A DNA stretch of 64,000 nt, from contig JANPYM010000010.1 in assembly GCA_025890175.1 (NCBI GenBank), positions 2,014,427 through 2,078,426 of the forward strand. Direction: 5' to 3'. The position numbers and the translations under genes were made by a program. Positions within the stretch are counted from its first letter, which is position 1. Every line of letters starts with the position of its first letter. Below are positions 11,474-22,946 of this stretch, piece after piece. Origin of the DNA: Ciborinia camelliae (lineage: Eukaryota > Ascomycota > Leotiomycetes > Helotiales > Sclerotiniaceae). The notes below the pieces were generated by a model. The model was not told where the DNA came from. It made no database searches and saw only the letters and a program-made list of their open reading frames with translations.

Positions 11474-11785
11474 TAATCGAAGTCTTCTCGGAACATACAT
11501 GCATGTATGCATGGCATAGCGCGCAGAAAATGACAAGAATGGGAGAAAAGAAGGAAGCGAGCGAGCGAGCGAGCAACACATATCCATCCATTCGTACCTC
11601 GCATGCACTCCAAAATCACATCACCTAATCCGATCCGATCCGATCCCACCATACAGAAACCAAGGCTAACCGGCTGCCCGAGCGAAAAAAACCCCTTTCT
11701 TTATTCCCTCCCTCCCACACATCCATCCTCCTTCCAGGTTTCCTGAAACGCCCCGCTCCGCCCCGCCCCCATCAAATCTGGAAAA

Positions 11786-11826
11786 AGAAAGAAGAAGAAG
11801 AAGAAGAAGAAGACGAAGAAGAAGAA
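11786..11826 (+). repeat. GAA/AAG-rich microsatellite
   Basis: Near-perfect run of GAA units with one GAC interruption, in the convergent intergenic region. Confidence 0.85.
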
Positions 11827-12274
11827 ACAAGGCAGGGGAAAAAATGAATCTTAATACATATAACGTGAAATAATTAACTGCTGTGCTCTGTGCTCTGTGC
11901 GCTCTTTCAATTCAAATATCAGAATATCCACCCAGTCAAGGCTTGCCTCCCGATCTCCTATTTGCCCGAGCCTACTCCCATATGTACTAATATACTTTCA
12001 ACCGCCCGCTATTCATACCATCCATATCCATGCTGCGTGTGTGATATTACTTTAAAGGGATACCGACCACACTTCACTGCTTCCTTTCACTCTCTGTCAC
12101 TCTCCCATGCGCGATTCGAGGAAATGGATAGTGAATAGATAGTGGATGCGCACTTCAATTCACATCTCCTCTCTCCATAAAACCGAACGCCAATAACACT
12201 ACCAGCCTGCACAAAGAACGACAAAGCCACCCACCCATTCATCAAATTGAACTTTTATATATCTCCCCATCCAA

Positions 12275-15200
12275 CTACCGTTCAATGCTCTCCGGACTCA
12301 TTGGACCCAACGCCCCATCATCTTTTTCACCCGGGCTATTTTTATCCTGACTCTCCGCTCTATCAATCGAAACCGGTCCACCATTACCATTCGGCAAACC
12401 AGTCTTGACTTTCTTGGCGCTGTCTCCTTTTTGAGGACTTCCACTTGAACCAGCAGTTTTGTTCGAAGATTGTGAGTCCACCGCTGTGCCGTTATCAAGC
12501 TTCTTCTTTTTCTTCGCATTGCCACTCTGTTCTTTAAGTGGACGTTTGCGAGGACTGGTGATTTTACCCGTGGGGCCAAGGCGTGGTCGCGTTGGTTTTT
12601 GTTTTCCAGTGAGTTCTTCGTCCTCCACTAAAGGTTCATCGTCATTCGCGTGTAACTTGGCAAGGAAGAAATTCTTGACGAGGCCAATTTGACTGGCGAT
12701 GCTTTCTTTGGTGATGGGTGGTAGAGGTGGAAGTTGAGCGAAGATTTCGGCTTGTGCGGCTGCTGCGACTGGTCCTTGATAAGTGTTACGCACTCTCGTA
12801 TGGAGGAGATGCAGTGGTACGCCAAGGCTCGACATTGAGAATTCACTGGCCAACCCGAGCTCCTTGAACCCGAAGTAATCTTCGCCAAGTTGTGCGGCAA
12901 AGTCACCACCAACAAATTGTTCACTGCCTTCGTTGAAAGCTCCCGATCCATCCTGAGAACCATCTGTAAGAGCAGGTCTGAGCAAATCTGTAAGATGAGA
13001 CTTCATGCGTTCGTGCATGGCGGAAAGTTTGCTTCCCAGACGTTCAACATCATCTTTGACATAGCTCTCCAAGGCTTCTATATCCAAGCCATTTTCACTC
13101 AGACTATGCAAAACGACCTCTTCATTGGTATAACGTTCTTGCCATTTACTTCCAGAGCCAGGTGCAGCGGGGACTTTATGCGCCTCTCGGTAGACACCAA
13201 AGGTTTTGACGAGTTTGCCGAAGAAATCCCCGGCAAGGTCAGTTATAACATCTAGAGCAGATGGTTGCAATTCTTCGAAACCAGCATGATAGCACAGCTT
13301 GGCGACCGATCGTTGCATTGCAGCTTTGCAGACCCAGGAAGACATGATAGGACCATCGTCTGAAGTGACATGCGGCTCTATATCTGTTTCTATAAACGGT
13401 GCGGGTTCATACTTGGGAAATTGATTGCTGTACATCTGAGATGGGAAATTAGTAAGCTTCAACACCCGGCCAGAACTATCAATCTTACCTGCGCTTGCAA
13501 TTGCATTTGCTTTATAACGCCAATCTTGGAACACAACTTTCGAGTTTCTTGCATTTGCTTCATGTTGGCCTCAACTTTGCTGGTCAAGAAACTTTTCGGT
13601 GCTGTAAAATGCCCAGCGGGTACCATCCGGAGAAATTCATCCGACTGCTCAACTATATTACCATCCACATCCTCGACCCATTGTAATTTTGGATTGATAT
13701 CTGGAATAGCTGATAGAGGGTCATAATAATCAGGCAAAAATTGTTCTTCTTCGCCCTCCATTCCTTCGGCAAGAGTCTCTGCGCCTTGTTTCGTAGTTTT
13801 GTCTTCACTGACTTCGACTCTCGAGCCATTAGGATCATCTTGCTTCCGTTGGCGCAGCCATCTCCTCATCCCAGCTTTGCTTCGCAAAAGAGCAGGCTCA
13901 TCTGGGTTCAGCTTATCACCTTTGAACAATCGGGCTCGTTCTTTAGCCACCATGGCACGATTTTTCTTGGTAACCTGTTTCCAGATCTTGTACTCTTCAT
14001 CCTCATAGATATCTTCTCCTCCAAACCCCTGGGCCAGGCCTAGACCGTTGATCGAAGGAACATCGATATCCATAGCATCAGCCTGACTAATAACGCCATT
14101 AATACCACCAGGAGTTACGGATCCAGGAATTGGAGTCGAAAAGCCATTTTGGCTACCGTCCACTTCAGAGCCCTCATGGTTAAGATTCCCAAGAACACCG
14201 TTGAGTTGGATAGCAGGTTTCTGGTCAGTTCCTGGAGTGCTTTCGTCACGACCAGAAGCGTTCTTCCGTGCTTTGGTAGGTCCTTTTACACCTCGACCAC
14301 CTTCACCTCTACCTCGAGAAGACATGATAGGCTCATCGTCACTTTCGTCGGCGTCATCACCTCCGTTTTGCTTGCGACGTTCCTCTGCCTCAACTTCTGC
14401 TCGAGGTCGAATAATAAGATCTGGAATCAAAGGTATAAGTTTTGCTGCCTCTTTCCTCATGTTTTCCGCATTTTTGCGCAAAGGATGTTTGTCTTGGCCA
14501 TTATATTTGAGGCAGTTTTCCCATATCAAGTCAAGATCAGTTACAAATTCCTTCTTAGATTTATATACCAATGACTTCAACTTCTTAGTCATTGTGCCGA
14601 GGTCCATGGGGTGCTTGATAACTATTTCATGTCAGCTCCAGGGCTCAAAATGTAGGGACTATGAGATTTACCATTGTAATAATCAGGAGCCTCGCGCTTG
14701 TTCACTCTGACAAGAAAAGGAGCCGAGTATTCCGTCATGGCTTTGAGTTCACTCAAAACCTTTTCCGCAGCTTCGTATAATTCTTCCTGATTGACGTTGT
14801 CCTCATTGGCCCATTTACTTCTGTTCTTGCGGACTTCGTTGATCAGGGCTCTCAACTCTGCATCTGTAGCTTGAACTCTGTCCCGCTTGGCGTCAATACG
14901 AGCAAAGAGATTCTTCAGCGTCAAACTCGATGCGCCCATCTCGGCATTGGCCAGAGAACTATGTTGTTCGGCCTGTCGTCCACCGGCAGGTCCAGCATTT
15001 CCATTGTTATCCATTTCCGCGTCGGTTTGCCTTTCGGATTCCTCCAGTCTTTGCTGTTCTAGCATAGCAATCCGATCATTCTCCAATGTATAGAATATGG
15101 TATTGAAGCTGCGCTTGGCAGCATCTTCAATGGCCTTCTTCTCCTCTTCCAATTTCTTGCGCGCATCTTGAGAGGTTTTAGGTTGGTCGCCGGCACCATC

Positions 15201-15776
15201 ATCTTTATTCTGTTCCGCGTTCTTTGAGGGGGATAAGTCGGATTGAATTGGGGAGCTCCCAGATTTCGAGGGCGACAACAAAGCATTCGCGCTTCTTCCC
15301 TTTGTAGGGGAATCTTGCTGCTCGTCCTCGTCTTCATCGTCATCATCGTCATAATTGTCTTCGTCTATGGCGCGCGCCGGCTTCTTTGGTGGTTGTGCTT
15401 GCTTAGCCGGTTCGATGGCGGCTGCATCCTCGACCAATTGTATATTTTGTGTCGAGACATCTTGGTCTTCGTCCACATCTGCAGTAGAATCTCCGCCTCC
15501 AAACAATCCAGCTAACTTTGCCTCGCTGCGGCGATATAATGCTTTGAATATTGTCCTTTGACTTTCCTCCTCCTGTACGTTGGCCGAGTCAGCCATTGTG
15601 GCATCGAATATACTTGGAGTATGCGATCGCGGAGGAGTATTGTTTTTATTTTGGTAAGTCTTTTGTGAATGAATTACATTTGATGAGGAAGGTGGCCATG
15701 ATGTGCCATTCGTGATGGAAGAGTTGTGTCCGGATACCCCAGAGCGAGACAAAAGTCCCCTCTCTCCGCCGCCCAT
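12275..15776 (-). CDS. SPT7: Spt7, bromodomain subunit of the SAGA complex
   Basis: Three exons (15776-14672, 14621-13489, 13435-12275) give 1132 residues. Spt7 is a scaffold of the SAGA histone acetyltransferase coactivator. The N-terminal half contains acidic stretches and the Spt7-specific [20 protein letters not shown]. The bromodomain spans the first intron: [19 protein letters not shown] joined to [15 protein letters not shown], then [16 protein letters not shown]. The post-bromodomain region has [20 protein letters not shown] and [13 protein letters not shown]. The last exon has a histone-fold ([39 protein letters not shown]), which pairs with Taf10 in yeast. The C-terminus is low complexity with basic patches. 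The upstream ATG is preferred because the preceding WPPSS and RTPP-like N-terminal phrase looks family-like; a downstream ATG at 15596 is possible. Confidence 0.93.
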
Positions 15777-16558
15777 AACGTCAATTCTCTCGGTCGCGAC
15801 AAACCGTCTTAGAGTTGTCGCCTTTTCGTGATTTAAATTGGATTCAAAATCCTGCGCATTTTTGTCTCAGATTTGCGCAAAATATTGATTAATTTCTTGC
15901 GTTGGCGTTGATGGTTTGATGAAGTTATTGGGATGAGGTTGGAATTGGTGGTTGTAGGACGTTGTTCTGTGATTCCCTTACCTAGAAATCTAGCTCTCGT
16001 AGTGTGTCGAAAAGACAATGAATCAAGCATTATTTGAACCATCATTTTCCATTAGTACTTACTGTCGCTATGGAAATGCCCTCAAAATTCGCATACAATT
16101 ACAATACATCACCATTTACAAACATAAATATATTCATTTCAATTATCTATCTATTTCCCTATGTACAGGTTGAATTAAACATTGCCTCGTACTGAATCTC
16201 CATATGAACATTGAACATGTTGGTCCGTGCACCTGATGCCCGATGCCAAATTGATAGATAATTGATAGGTACACGAAGTAGGTGAACCATCGAACCTCAG
16301 GTGTTTCTCAATCTGCAGGACAACCCACATGGAAATGGAGAAAAGCTGCAAGTTGCCAGGTTTAACCAGAAGCTCTGAACCATTTTTGAACACAAGAAGG
16401 GAGCTTGTTTCAACATTAACTTAAAGAAACTAACTATCCCAAGTCTTCAAATCTCTCATCAGTATCTGAACAATTTGGTTAAGAAGTAGGAGCAGCAGTG
16501 ATGCTTTTTTATCGCAAAGGTTCAACTTGTTAAGAAGAAGAAAAGAGCTCTTAAGAAA
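15777..16558. promoter_or_regulatory. Bidirectional promoter region SPT7 / VanZ-like gene
   Basis: 782 bp between divergent start codons. No coding signal and no clear site. Confidence 0.5.
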
Positions 16559-17312
16559 ATGCGCATAAGGCTACCCTTTGCAGGTAAATAAACTCTACCT
16601 AGCTAAGCTCCTGGCTCCTTCTCCACTCCATGCTACCCTATCCATTATCCATTCTCCATTTCCCCAGAGATCTCCCAAACTAACACACCGATCTCATAAT
16701 ATAGGAGCATTCCTGTTCCTTGTCCTCCTCGCCGGCTATGCTGGTCTAACATCCATCCATGTCGACGCCGTCATCAACGACAAAGTCCTACACACCCTAA
16801 CCTTCTTCCTCCTCACCGTCGTCTTCTACTGGATCCTCGATACCAGTCGCCGACGAAATCTCAACTTGACTCTGATTTTCTGCACCGGTATTCTTGGAGT
16901 GGGTTCGGAATTCCTCCAAGGTTTCTTACCCAATGGTCGAACCTTTGATTTCTACGATATTGTCGCCAATATTGTAGGCTCGCTGGCGGCTATAGCGCTA
17001 TGTAGTTGGTATCATTTACGTATGTTGGAGCGGAAACGAATGGCGAAGACGTATCATGTGGTGCCAGGGGATGAAGACCAGGATTTGGAATTGGGGGAGG
17101 GAATGGGAGCGGGACCGCAGGAGAGTGGTGTGACTGCCGTAACGAGGACACTGGATGAGGAGGTTGATAATTGGGATGAAAATATGGAGGATGCGTGGGA
17201 TGAGGATGAACATGCAGGTGGAGCGGATAGTACTGAAGGCGAAGGGTTGAAGACACCCAGTACTAGTAGCGCCGGTGAAGTTGATGGGGACTCAAAGAAA
17301 AGGGCAGATTAA
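16559..17312 (+). CDS. VanZ-like domain membrane protein
   Basis: Two exons: a 25-nt first exon (16559-16583, MRIRLPFA plus one base) and 16705-17312, giving 210 residues. The joined N-terminus reads MRIRLPFAGAFLFLVLLAGY, the usual start of fungal VanZ-like proteins; the longer unspliced reading frame from 16578 would replace it with unrelated sequence. Three to four hydrophobic segments follow, with NDKVLHTLTFFLL, LQGFLPNGRTFDFYDIVANI and VGSLAAIAL, which match the VanZ fold. The C-terminal third is acidic and disordered. VanZ in bacteria affects teicoplanin resistance; the fungal function is unknown. Confidence 0.85.
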
Positions 17313-17668
17313 GTTGCAAAGAGATATGCTATTATGTTAACAGATATGATTGGCTACCACACGGTCTTATGAGGGAACGAAAGTGCAAAACTTCATTTTA
17401 CAATGGGATATTTTTGGTAATCGGATGTATATCAGACTCTATTTCATTCAAAAAAGGATATCACAATTGAAGAAACCCAAGGTACCGACATTACTCATAT
17501 TAAGTCCTCTAACACACCTGTGACATCTAATTTACATGAAGATGAGTAGCGAGGGAATCATCGATCATGATGCCCAATCACAGGCGCATGATATTGGATG
17601 CTTCTTCTACTACACACACTTTTTCCTGATATTGAATTTAACAACCTCATCATATTTCATAAGTTCGG
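17313..17668. other. Convergent 3' region, VanZ-like gene and BTB gene
   Basis: 356 bp of untranslated sequence without visible features. Confidence 0.5.
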
Positions 17669-18787
17669 TCAAAATATGTCCCCTGTGAAGGAACATGGCG
17701 CTTTCTCAGGATGGACATGAAAACTGCACTTTGAGAGCGCCGAGGGTTCAAGAGATGAGTTGGGAAACTGATCTTGATCTCTCATATCTCCTTCCTGAAT
17801 CCGGTTTATCCAGCCCACCATATCCACGAATAAATCTTGATTGTCGATCTCCATAATGCTACCTAGTTCATTTGTCATCATCGACGGGTCATTGAGATCA
17901 AGACTCTTTGCGAAGCTTGTGACTAATGAGTGGGATATGAATGAACGAAGTTTCGACCCGGGGTGTGTATCCAGATAAACGGCATGGGAGTCTTCGAGAG
18001 TAGGGCGCCACCACCCATAATACTCGCGATTTGAAATGAGGACGCTCATGGTGTAATCCATGAGCTCCAAGAGCTGGAAATCAACGGCGAGACAGTACAA
18101 TCTGATGCGACTGGTAAAGGCGATTTCTCCATCGGCAATATTCAGCGTCGCATACCGTCCGTAATAGAGCCAGTCGACAAACAGTGCAAACGAAATTGGC
18201 TCCTGTTGATCAAGTCTCAGCTGATACGTTGGGATATCCATAGGGTGGGATTTGAAGATCTCATCGAAGTATTTGACTGTGTTGCAAAGGAGCGCTTTAT
18301 GAACCGGGAAGATACGGCGATTGTGCACGACACTGCCTACGTCGAGTTCGACCATCTGACCTATTTTCTCACTATGCAAGATCAGTACATATCATCACCA
18401 TATCATAGATTCAGCAACTCACAGATCTGTGAGCCTCCGACATTTGAATTCTTCAGCAATCTTTATTGTTATTGTTTCCTCCCGCCTCTCCTGAAACTTC
18501 CTTTTCTTCGGCGTCGCATATTCGATCTTCTTGTCTTTTGGGGGGACTGTTAACGGTTGTGGTAGTATCTTGAAACTTTGGCACTGTGAAGCAGCAACAT
18601 CCAATCGCGCCCTCGACATCTTGTTCCTCGCTCGCCTCTTCGCCGCCTTCCCCCTTACCACCCGCATCTGATCTTGTATCTCCGCGTCATCTTCGCCTTC
18701 GACCGTTAAAGGCCATGGTGTTATCATGATGAAGAATACCAAGACAGCAAAGGAGATGCAGATCTCAAGTACCAATCCCAGAATCAA
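17669..18787 (-). CDS. BTB/POZ domain protein
   Basis: Two exons (18787-18423 and 18371-17669) give up to 355 residues. The intron joins CT|T in frame so that the exon 1 end (RRLTDL) runs into EKIGQMVELDVGSVVHNRRI. The BTB core then reads FPVHKALLCNTVKYFDEIF and LFVDWLYYGRY, followed by YCLAVDFQLLELMDYTMSVL. Such fungal BTB proteins are poorly characterised; some may be adaptors for Cullin-3, but nothing here proves it. The true start is uncertain. The first ATG would place a hydrophobic segment (LEICISFAVLVFFIMI) at the N-terminus; ATGs at 18727 and 18619 (MSRARLDVAAS) are alternatives, the last being most like a soluble BTB protein. Confidence 0.8.
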
Positions 18788-19499
18788 AAATCAACTTGAG
18801 TTAGCGGCTCAATTATAATCGATATTATGTTTGATTATCTTGAACACTGCTTTTGTCAGCATCAATTCAAGCCTTCGTTCAAATTCAACGCACAAAAGAA
18901 ATTATTGAACGGCAGGTGAAGAATATGGGAAATTACTAAGAAACCAAACCCCAAATCAAAAATGAGAAAAGTAATGAAGAATTTATTGGTACACATGTAA
19001 TTTCAGACAGATGATGGGAGAAAGAACATTGATAGGAAGCAAGGTAAAGGAAAGGACCTTGAGAAATGAAGAAGATCCGCAACATATAGATGGCAGGTGC
19101 GAAAATTTCCTCCTGGCAGGATTGGAAAGCCCGACTCCCTTGTAGGCAGTTCATGGTATTGATGGGCTGTAATGATAACTTGCGAATGCCCGGGGGCATT
19201 CGAGGAGAAGAAAAGAGGTAGTTTTCACTTGCCTATTCGTTTTATAAGATATCCATATACCAAATTATTCACAATTACAAACCATCGGATTGCCAGATAG
19301 TTTGGCAAAGCCAAATATAAATTTCTATTCTAATTGATCATTGAAAGGCCATGCTTTGCAAATAACAGGCGAAAAATTTAAAACACAATCAGCTTGATTG
19401 TATATTGTTATTCCTTTCATATGTGACATATTAAGAACATATTCCAGAAGCTTTCGGAAGAGATTATCATATTAAGCCGCAAATCATTATCATAATTCA
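18788..19499. other. Intergenic, 712 bp
   Basis: No supported gene. An 87-codon minus frame at 18936-19199 has no recognisable motif or splice context. Confidence 0.5.
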
Positions 19500-20834
19500 T
19501 CAATCTGCTTTCCAAATATGTCCTCCCCCTTTCTGCCAGAGCCATAAAGCTTCTATAGCATAAGTTTTACTGCCTTGGTGTCCCCCTTCGGTATTGGCAG
19601 CCTCTTCAAGAGTTTGGATAACCTTACCCTCTTCCACAATCCTCCATAAACCTTTCGACATCTCAGTACCACCATCTCCCCACTCACCTCTACCCAACCT
19701 GTAAAGAAACCTCCCCAGAGTTTGAAATGCAATACATCTTTGAGCTGGAAAAGCAGATCGAGCTAATCTTGCTAATTCCGGAATTGTATATCCAGCAGCC
19801 TCAGGAGCCTCACCATGATGATGTAGACCTTTTGTAGTTGGCATAGCTCTTGCAATTCTAGGTGGCAACAAACTAGCCCTAAAATCAAATCGAAGAGCCG
19901 AAGCCGCCAAAGCTTCAGCTGCGGGATAGTACGGAGACTCTTGGTCTGCCAAAGAACCATGAGAAGGTATTGGTGCCATCCAGGCAAGCTTTGACGGGTC
20001 CGCGGGAAGTGATGGGTAATATTTTTGGTGCAGGTTTTCGAGAAATGAAGGGTCGTTAGGATCTAAGTCTGGAACAGCAGAAGCAGTAGGGAAATGTATG
20101 GATGGTTGCGGAATCTCAGAGACCTTAGATGCAGATTCTGATGCCGGCTTGAGGTCTATTGGATTTGTCGGCTCTTCATCTTCTTCAAATCTCACAGATT
20201 TTTGAGGCGCAACTGGTTTGCCTTCTGGTTTTGGGGCAGGGGTAGCCTCAATTTTGTCCTCCGGGGGTGCAGTTTGATTCTCATCATTATTTGGAGGTTG
20301 AGTCGAAGAAGGGGGATCAATTCCAGTATCCCCACGTCCATCATCAAAATTAGCTCTCTTCAAAAGTCGTTGGATTAATGAAGGATCTAGAGAGGACAGT
20401 AGTTCTTCTTGTTCCTGTTCAATTTCTTCTTTTGACATAGAAGCTATTCTCATTTTGTTTTCTTCGTCTATTCTCTTTCGCTCCTTTTCCATACTGAATT
20501 CGTTTTCATGTGTAGATGGCTCGGCGCCCGTTGGACATCCTTGAGAAGGGGGTACCCCGAAAGCATTAGGAGAATCTGCCACTGTCTCATTTGTATTTCC
20601 CGCCCTTTGTTTTTTAAATGCTGATACTCGTATACGTTTTTTGGGCTCGGGAAACCCTGTCGTTGAAGTTTTTAATTGAGGGGCGGTTGGTGGTTTTGGG
20701 GAGCGCTCTTTAATATCTGCGACGAAAGCAGTAGTAAATGAAGAGACATTATCCGATGGAAGATTGGAAGTTGATCCAACTTCATCCTCATCGTCCGAAA
20801 GGTCAACGGTAAATCTCTGGCCGCGAAACTCCAT
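19500..20834 (-). CDS. RBA50: RPAP1/Rba50-like RNA polymerase II-associated protein
   Basis: A single-exon, 444-residue protein. The RPAP1 N-terminal region reads EKERKRIDEENKMRIASMSK followed by EEIEQEQEELLSSLDPSLIQ (about 115-160), and the C-terminal region LAWMAPIP, YYPAAEALAASALRFDFRAS and LGRFLYRLGRGEWG. An upstream PKKRIRVSAFKKQR motif also fits Rba50. Human RPAP1 and yeast Rba50 help assemble or import RNA polymerase II. The middle is Pro/Thr/Glu-rich and disordered. It is divergent from HPC2 with a long spacer. Confidence 0.88.
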   Translation of the reverse strand: MEFRGQRFTVDLSDDEDEVGSTSNLPSDNVSSFTTAFVADIKERSPKPPTAPQLKTSTTGFPEPKKRIRVSAFKKQRAGNTNETVADSPNAFGVPPSQGCPTGAEPSTHENEFSMEKERKRIDEENKMRIASMSKEEIEQEQEELLSSLDPSLIQRLLKRANFDDGRGDTGIDPPSSTQPPNNDENQTAPPEDKIEATPAPKPEGKPVAPQKSVRFEEDEEPTNPIDLKPASESASKVSEIPQPSIHFPTASAVPDLDPNDPSFLENLHQKYYPSLPADPSKLAWMAPIPSHGSLADQESPYYPAAEALAASALRFDFRASLLPPRIARAMPTTKGLHHHGEAPEAAGYTIPELARLARSAFPAQRCIAFQTLGRFLYRLGRGEWGDGGTEMSKGLWRIVEEGKVIQTLEEAANTEGGHQGSKTYAIEALWLWQKGGGHIWKAD

Positions 20835-21318
20835 CGTTGTATTTCTGTAGTCTTTTGTGTAGGTAGGTAGGTTGTGGGGAAATTTTAAGATCCGTTATGC
20901 AAGGCTGCCAGGATGCCAAGTTGCCAGGATATCACCTACCTAGGCCCAGGTAGAAACGTGAGCCTCTAGAAAGATTTAAGGTTTGTGCGCTAACCCACAT
21001 TTGACTAGCCGCATTTCACAAACATTTATTTCGGGAAGCCATTTAAGACGTCGAGCAACGATTGACAACATCTCGATGGGAAGCAATATCAATTCCATCG
21101 TTACATTTTGTTTGAGGTTATGCATGTTAAACCTAGAAGGTGTATACCGACATAAGCGTCAACATCAGTTATATTAAATATATCTTCACAGGAGCCAAAT
21201 AAAATGTTGATCAACAACCATGGTCCAGACATAGGGGGGGAAGGGGAAGAAGGGGGGGAAGAATCTACTATATTTCGCTGGAGGGATTTCTTATTAATAA
21301 GATGCGGAAATGGCAATG

Positions 21319-21352
21319 CAATGAATGAATGAATGAATGAGTGAATGAATGC
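21319..21352 (+). repeat. (GAAT)n microsatellite
   Basis: Eight GAAT-like units with one GAGT interruption. Confidence 0.85.
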
Positions 21353-22112
21353 ATGTAACCGTGATGTTTGTTTTGGATATAATTGGGTATAAAATCATAT
21401 GCATTCTTTGAACATGATATGGTATGATATGATAGAAATACCACAGAGTCGTACATGACATACCGTATCGTATTCTTCTTCACATCAAGCCAAGCCGATA
21501 AGGGAGAATGGTGATATGAGATACGTTGACATGGATATTTTGGATATTCTCTCCCCTACAGGCTACATGATACATCCCATCTTTTAAACCCCGAACCCTC
21601 CCCGTCCCCATGTCCCATCCACCACCTCAAGTCAAGCCCCAAAGACCAAATGCCCAGAGCACGTCACGAGATGTACGAAATCGCATATACCAAACTTGAA
21701 ACCACCCTACCTGGTACACCGGTTGCGGGTACTATCTTCAATGTGTCTCAATTCAGATTTGACCATCAAATAGGTAATCTTCAAAGCTTAAAAAATGCCT
21801 TGTAGATATGTATCACTCACTTCAACTCAGATTTAACAATCAAATGATATTTGAATTGAGGATTGTTAGATGTTTGCTTAGGTATGTATATATATATATA
21901 TGTGCGTGTATATGCTCTGGTGTGCGAATCATTCCATTCATCCATCCATTCATTCATCATCACGTTCCTACTCTCTCCCTAGTAGGTACAGTGCGACGGA
22001 AGTGAAGGTGGCTCAAGGTCAAGGGTGGGAAAATAAGGAACAAGAAAGCTACGGCATTTTTTGTCTAACCACCTCACCTAGACTAGACTAGCTAGTTCAC
22101 CAGTTCACTGTA

Positions 22113-22144
22113 CTCACTAGCTCACTAGCTCACTAGCTCACTAG
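22113..22144 (+). repeat. 8-bp tandem repeat CTCACTAG x4
   Basis: Four perfect consecutive copies upstream of HPC2. Confidence 0.9.
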
Positions 22145-22946
22145 CCCCAGCCCATCCAGCACTCCCATCAATCTCATCAATCGTCAGTCCGTAGTCAGTC
22201 ATGCATGTTAGTTCCGGCAACCGTTCTTCCCTCTTCCCTCTTCCCTACTCTTCCCAGCCGTATATGTACGGTAGGTACCTAAGTAATCCAATCCCATCCC
22301 ATCCCATCCTATCCCATCCCCTTCCCTTCCTGTTTCCCTTCGCCCTTTTAAAAAAGATCGATCCCTTTTGCCCTTGCTCCTTCCATACGGGTAGAAATTT
22401 ATTTAGCCCAAGGTGTCTGAATAATTGGAACATTGAAATGTCGCTTGAACAAAAACGATCAAAGTACAAGAGGTCTAAAAATCCCCCCTCTCCCATCCAT
22501 ATTCTTCTACCGTACCTAACGTAAACATCTTCTCAACTACCATATTGTAATTCTTCTTCTCTTTTACATCCAACAAATATTAAGAGTTCTATTCAATCAC
22601 TTCTTCTTTTCCATCAAGAGCTTTTGGTTTTCTATCGATCACGGTCCCAAAATTACACCATTAGATGCCGACTGATCTCAACTATTTATTCTTCCATCTT
22701 GTAGATTGAAGTCACCTCGCTTCTTATCAGCAACAACGAATTTCGGTTTTTCTCATCCCCATCTCAAAATTGAAGCTATTCAGAAGTTGCCCAACTCCCG
22801 TACTACGAACGTTTCACCACCAACAAACACGGGTTACAGACCACGCAGAGAGACTAGAATTGAAACATCATTCATCACTTATTAATAGATGGTGTGGATA
22901 GACAGTTAATTATTCAAATTTATTGATTTGGGTTTTTTTTGTCAAA

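Larger units (their letters stand above)
10466..12274. other. 1.8-kb convergent intergenic region with microsatellites
   Basis: No gene supported. The region is full of simple repeats: CAGC-type (10475-10500), four 11-bp units (11430-11473), GAGC-type (11556-11574) and GAA-type (11786-11826), plus runs of C-rich UTR-like DNA. It lies between the 3' ends of PFD6 and SPT7. Confidence 0.6.
20835..22946. promoter_or_regulatory. 2.1-kb region between RBA50 and HPC2
   Basis: No gene supported. It holds the divergent promoters and probably a long HPC2 5' UTR. Simple repeats include GAAT units (21319-21352), CTCACTAG x4 (22113-22144) and CATCC units (22290-22320). TACCTAGG-type motifs occur near 20937 and 22271. 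Confidence 0.55.

Noticed and set aside
18936..19199. 87-codon minus-strand frame
   Set aside because: No homology signal seen and no promoter or splice pattern; probably chance.
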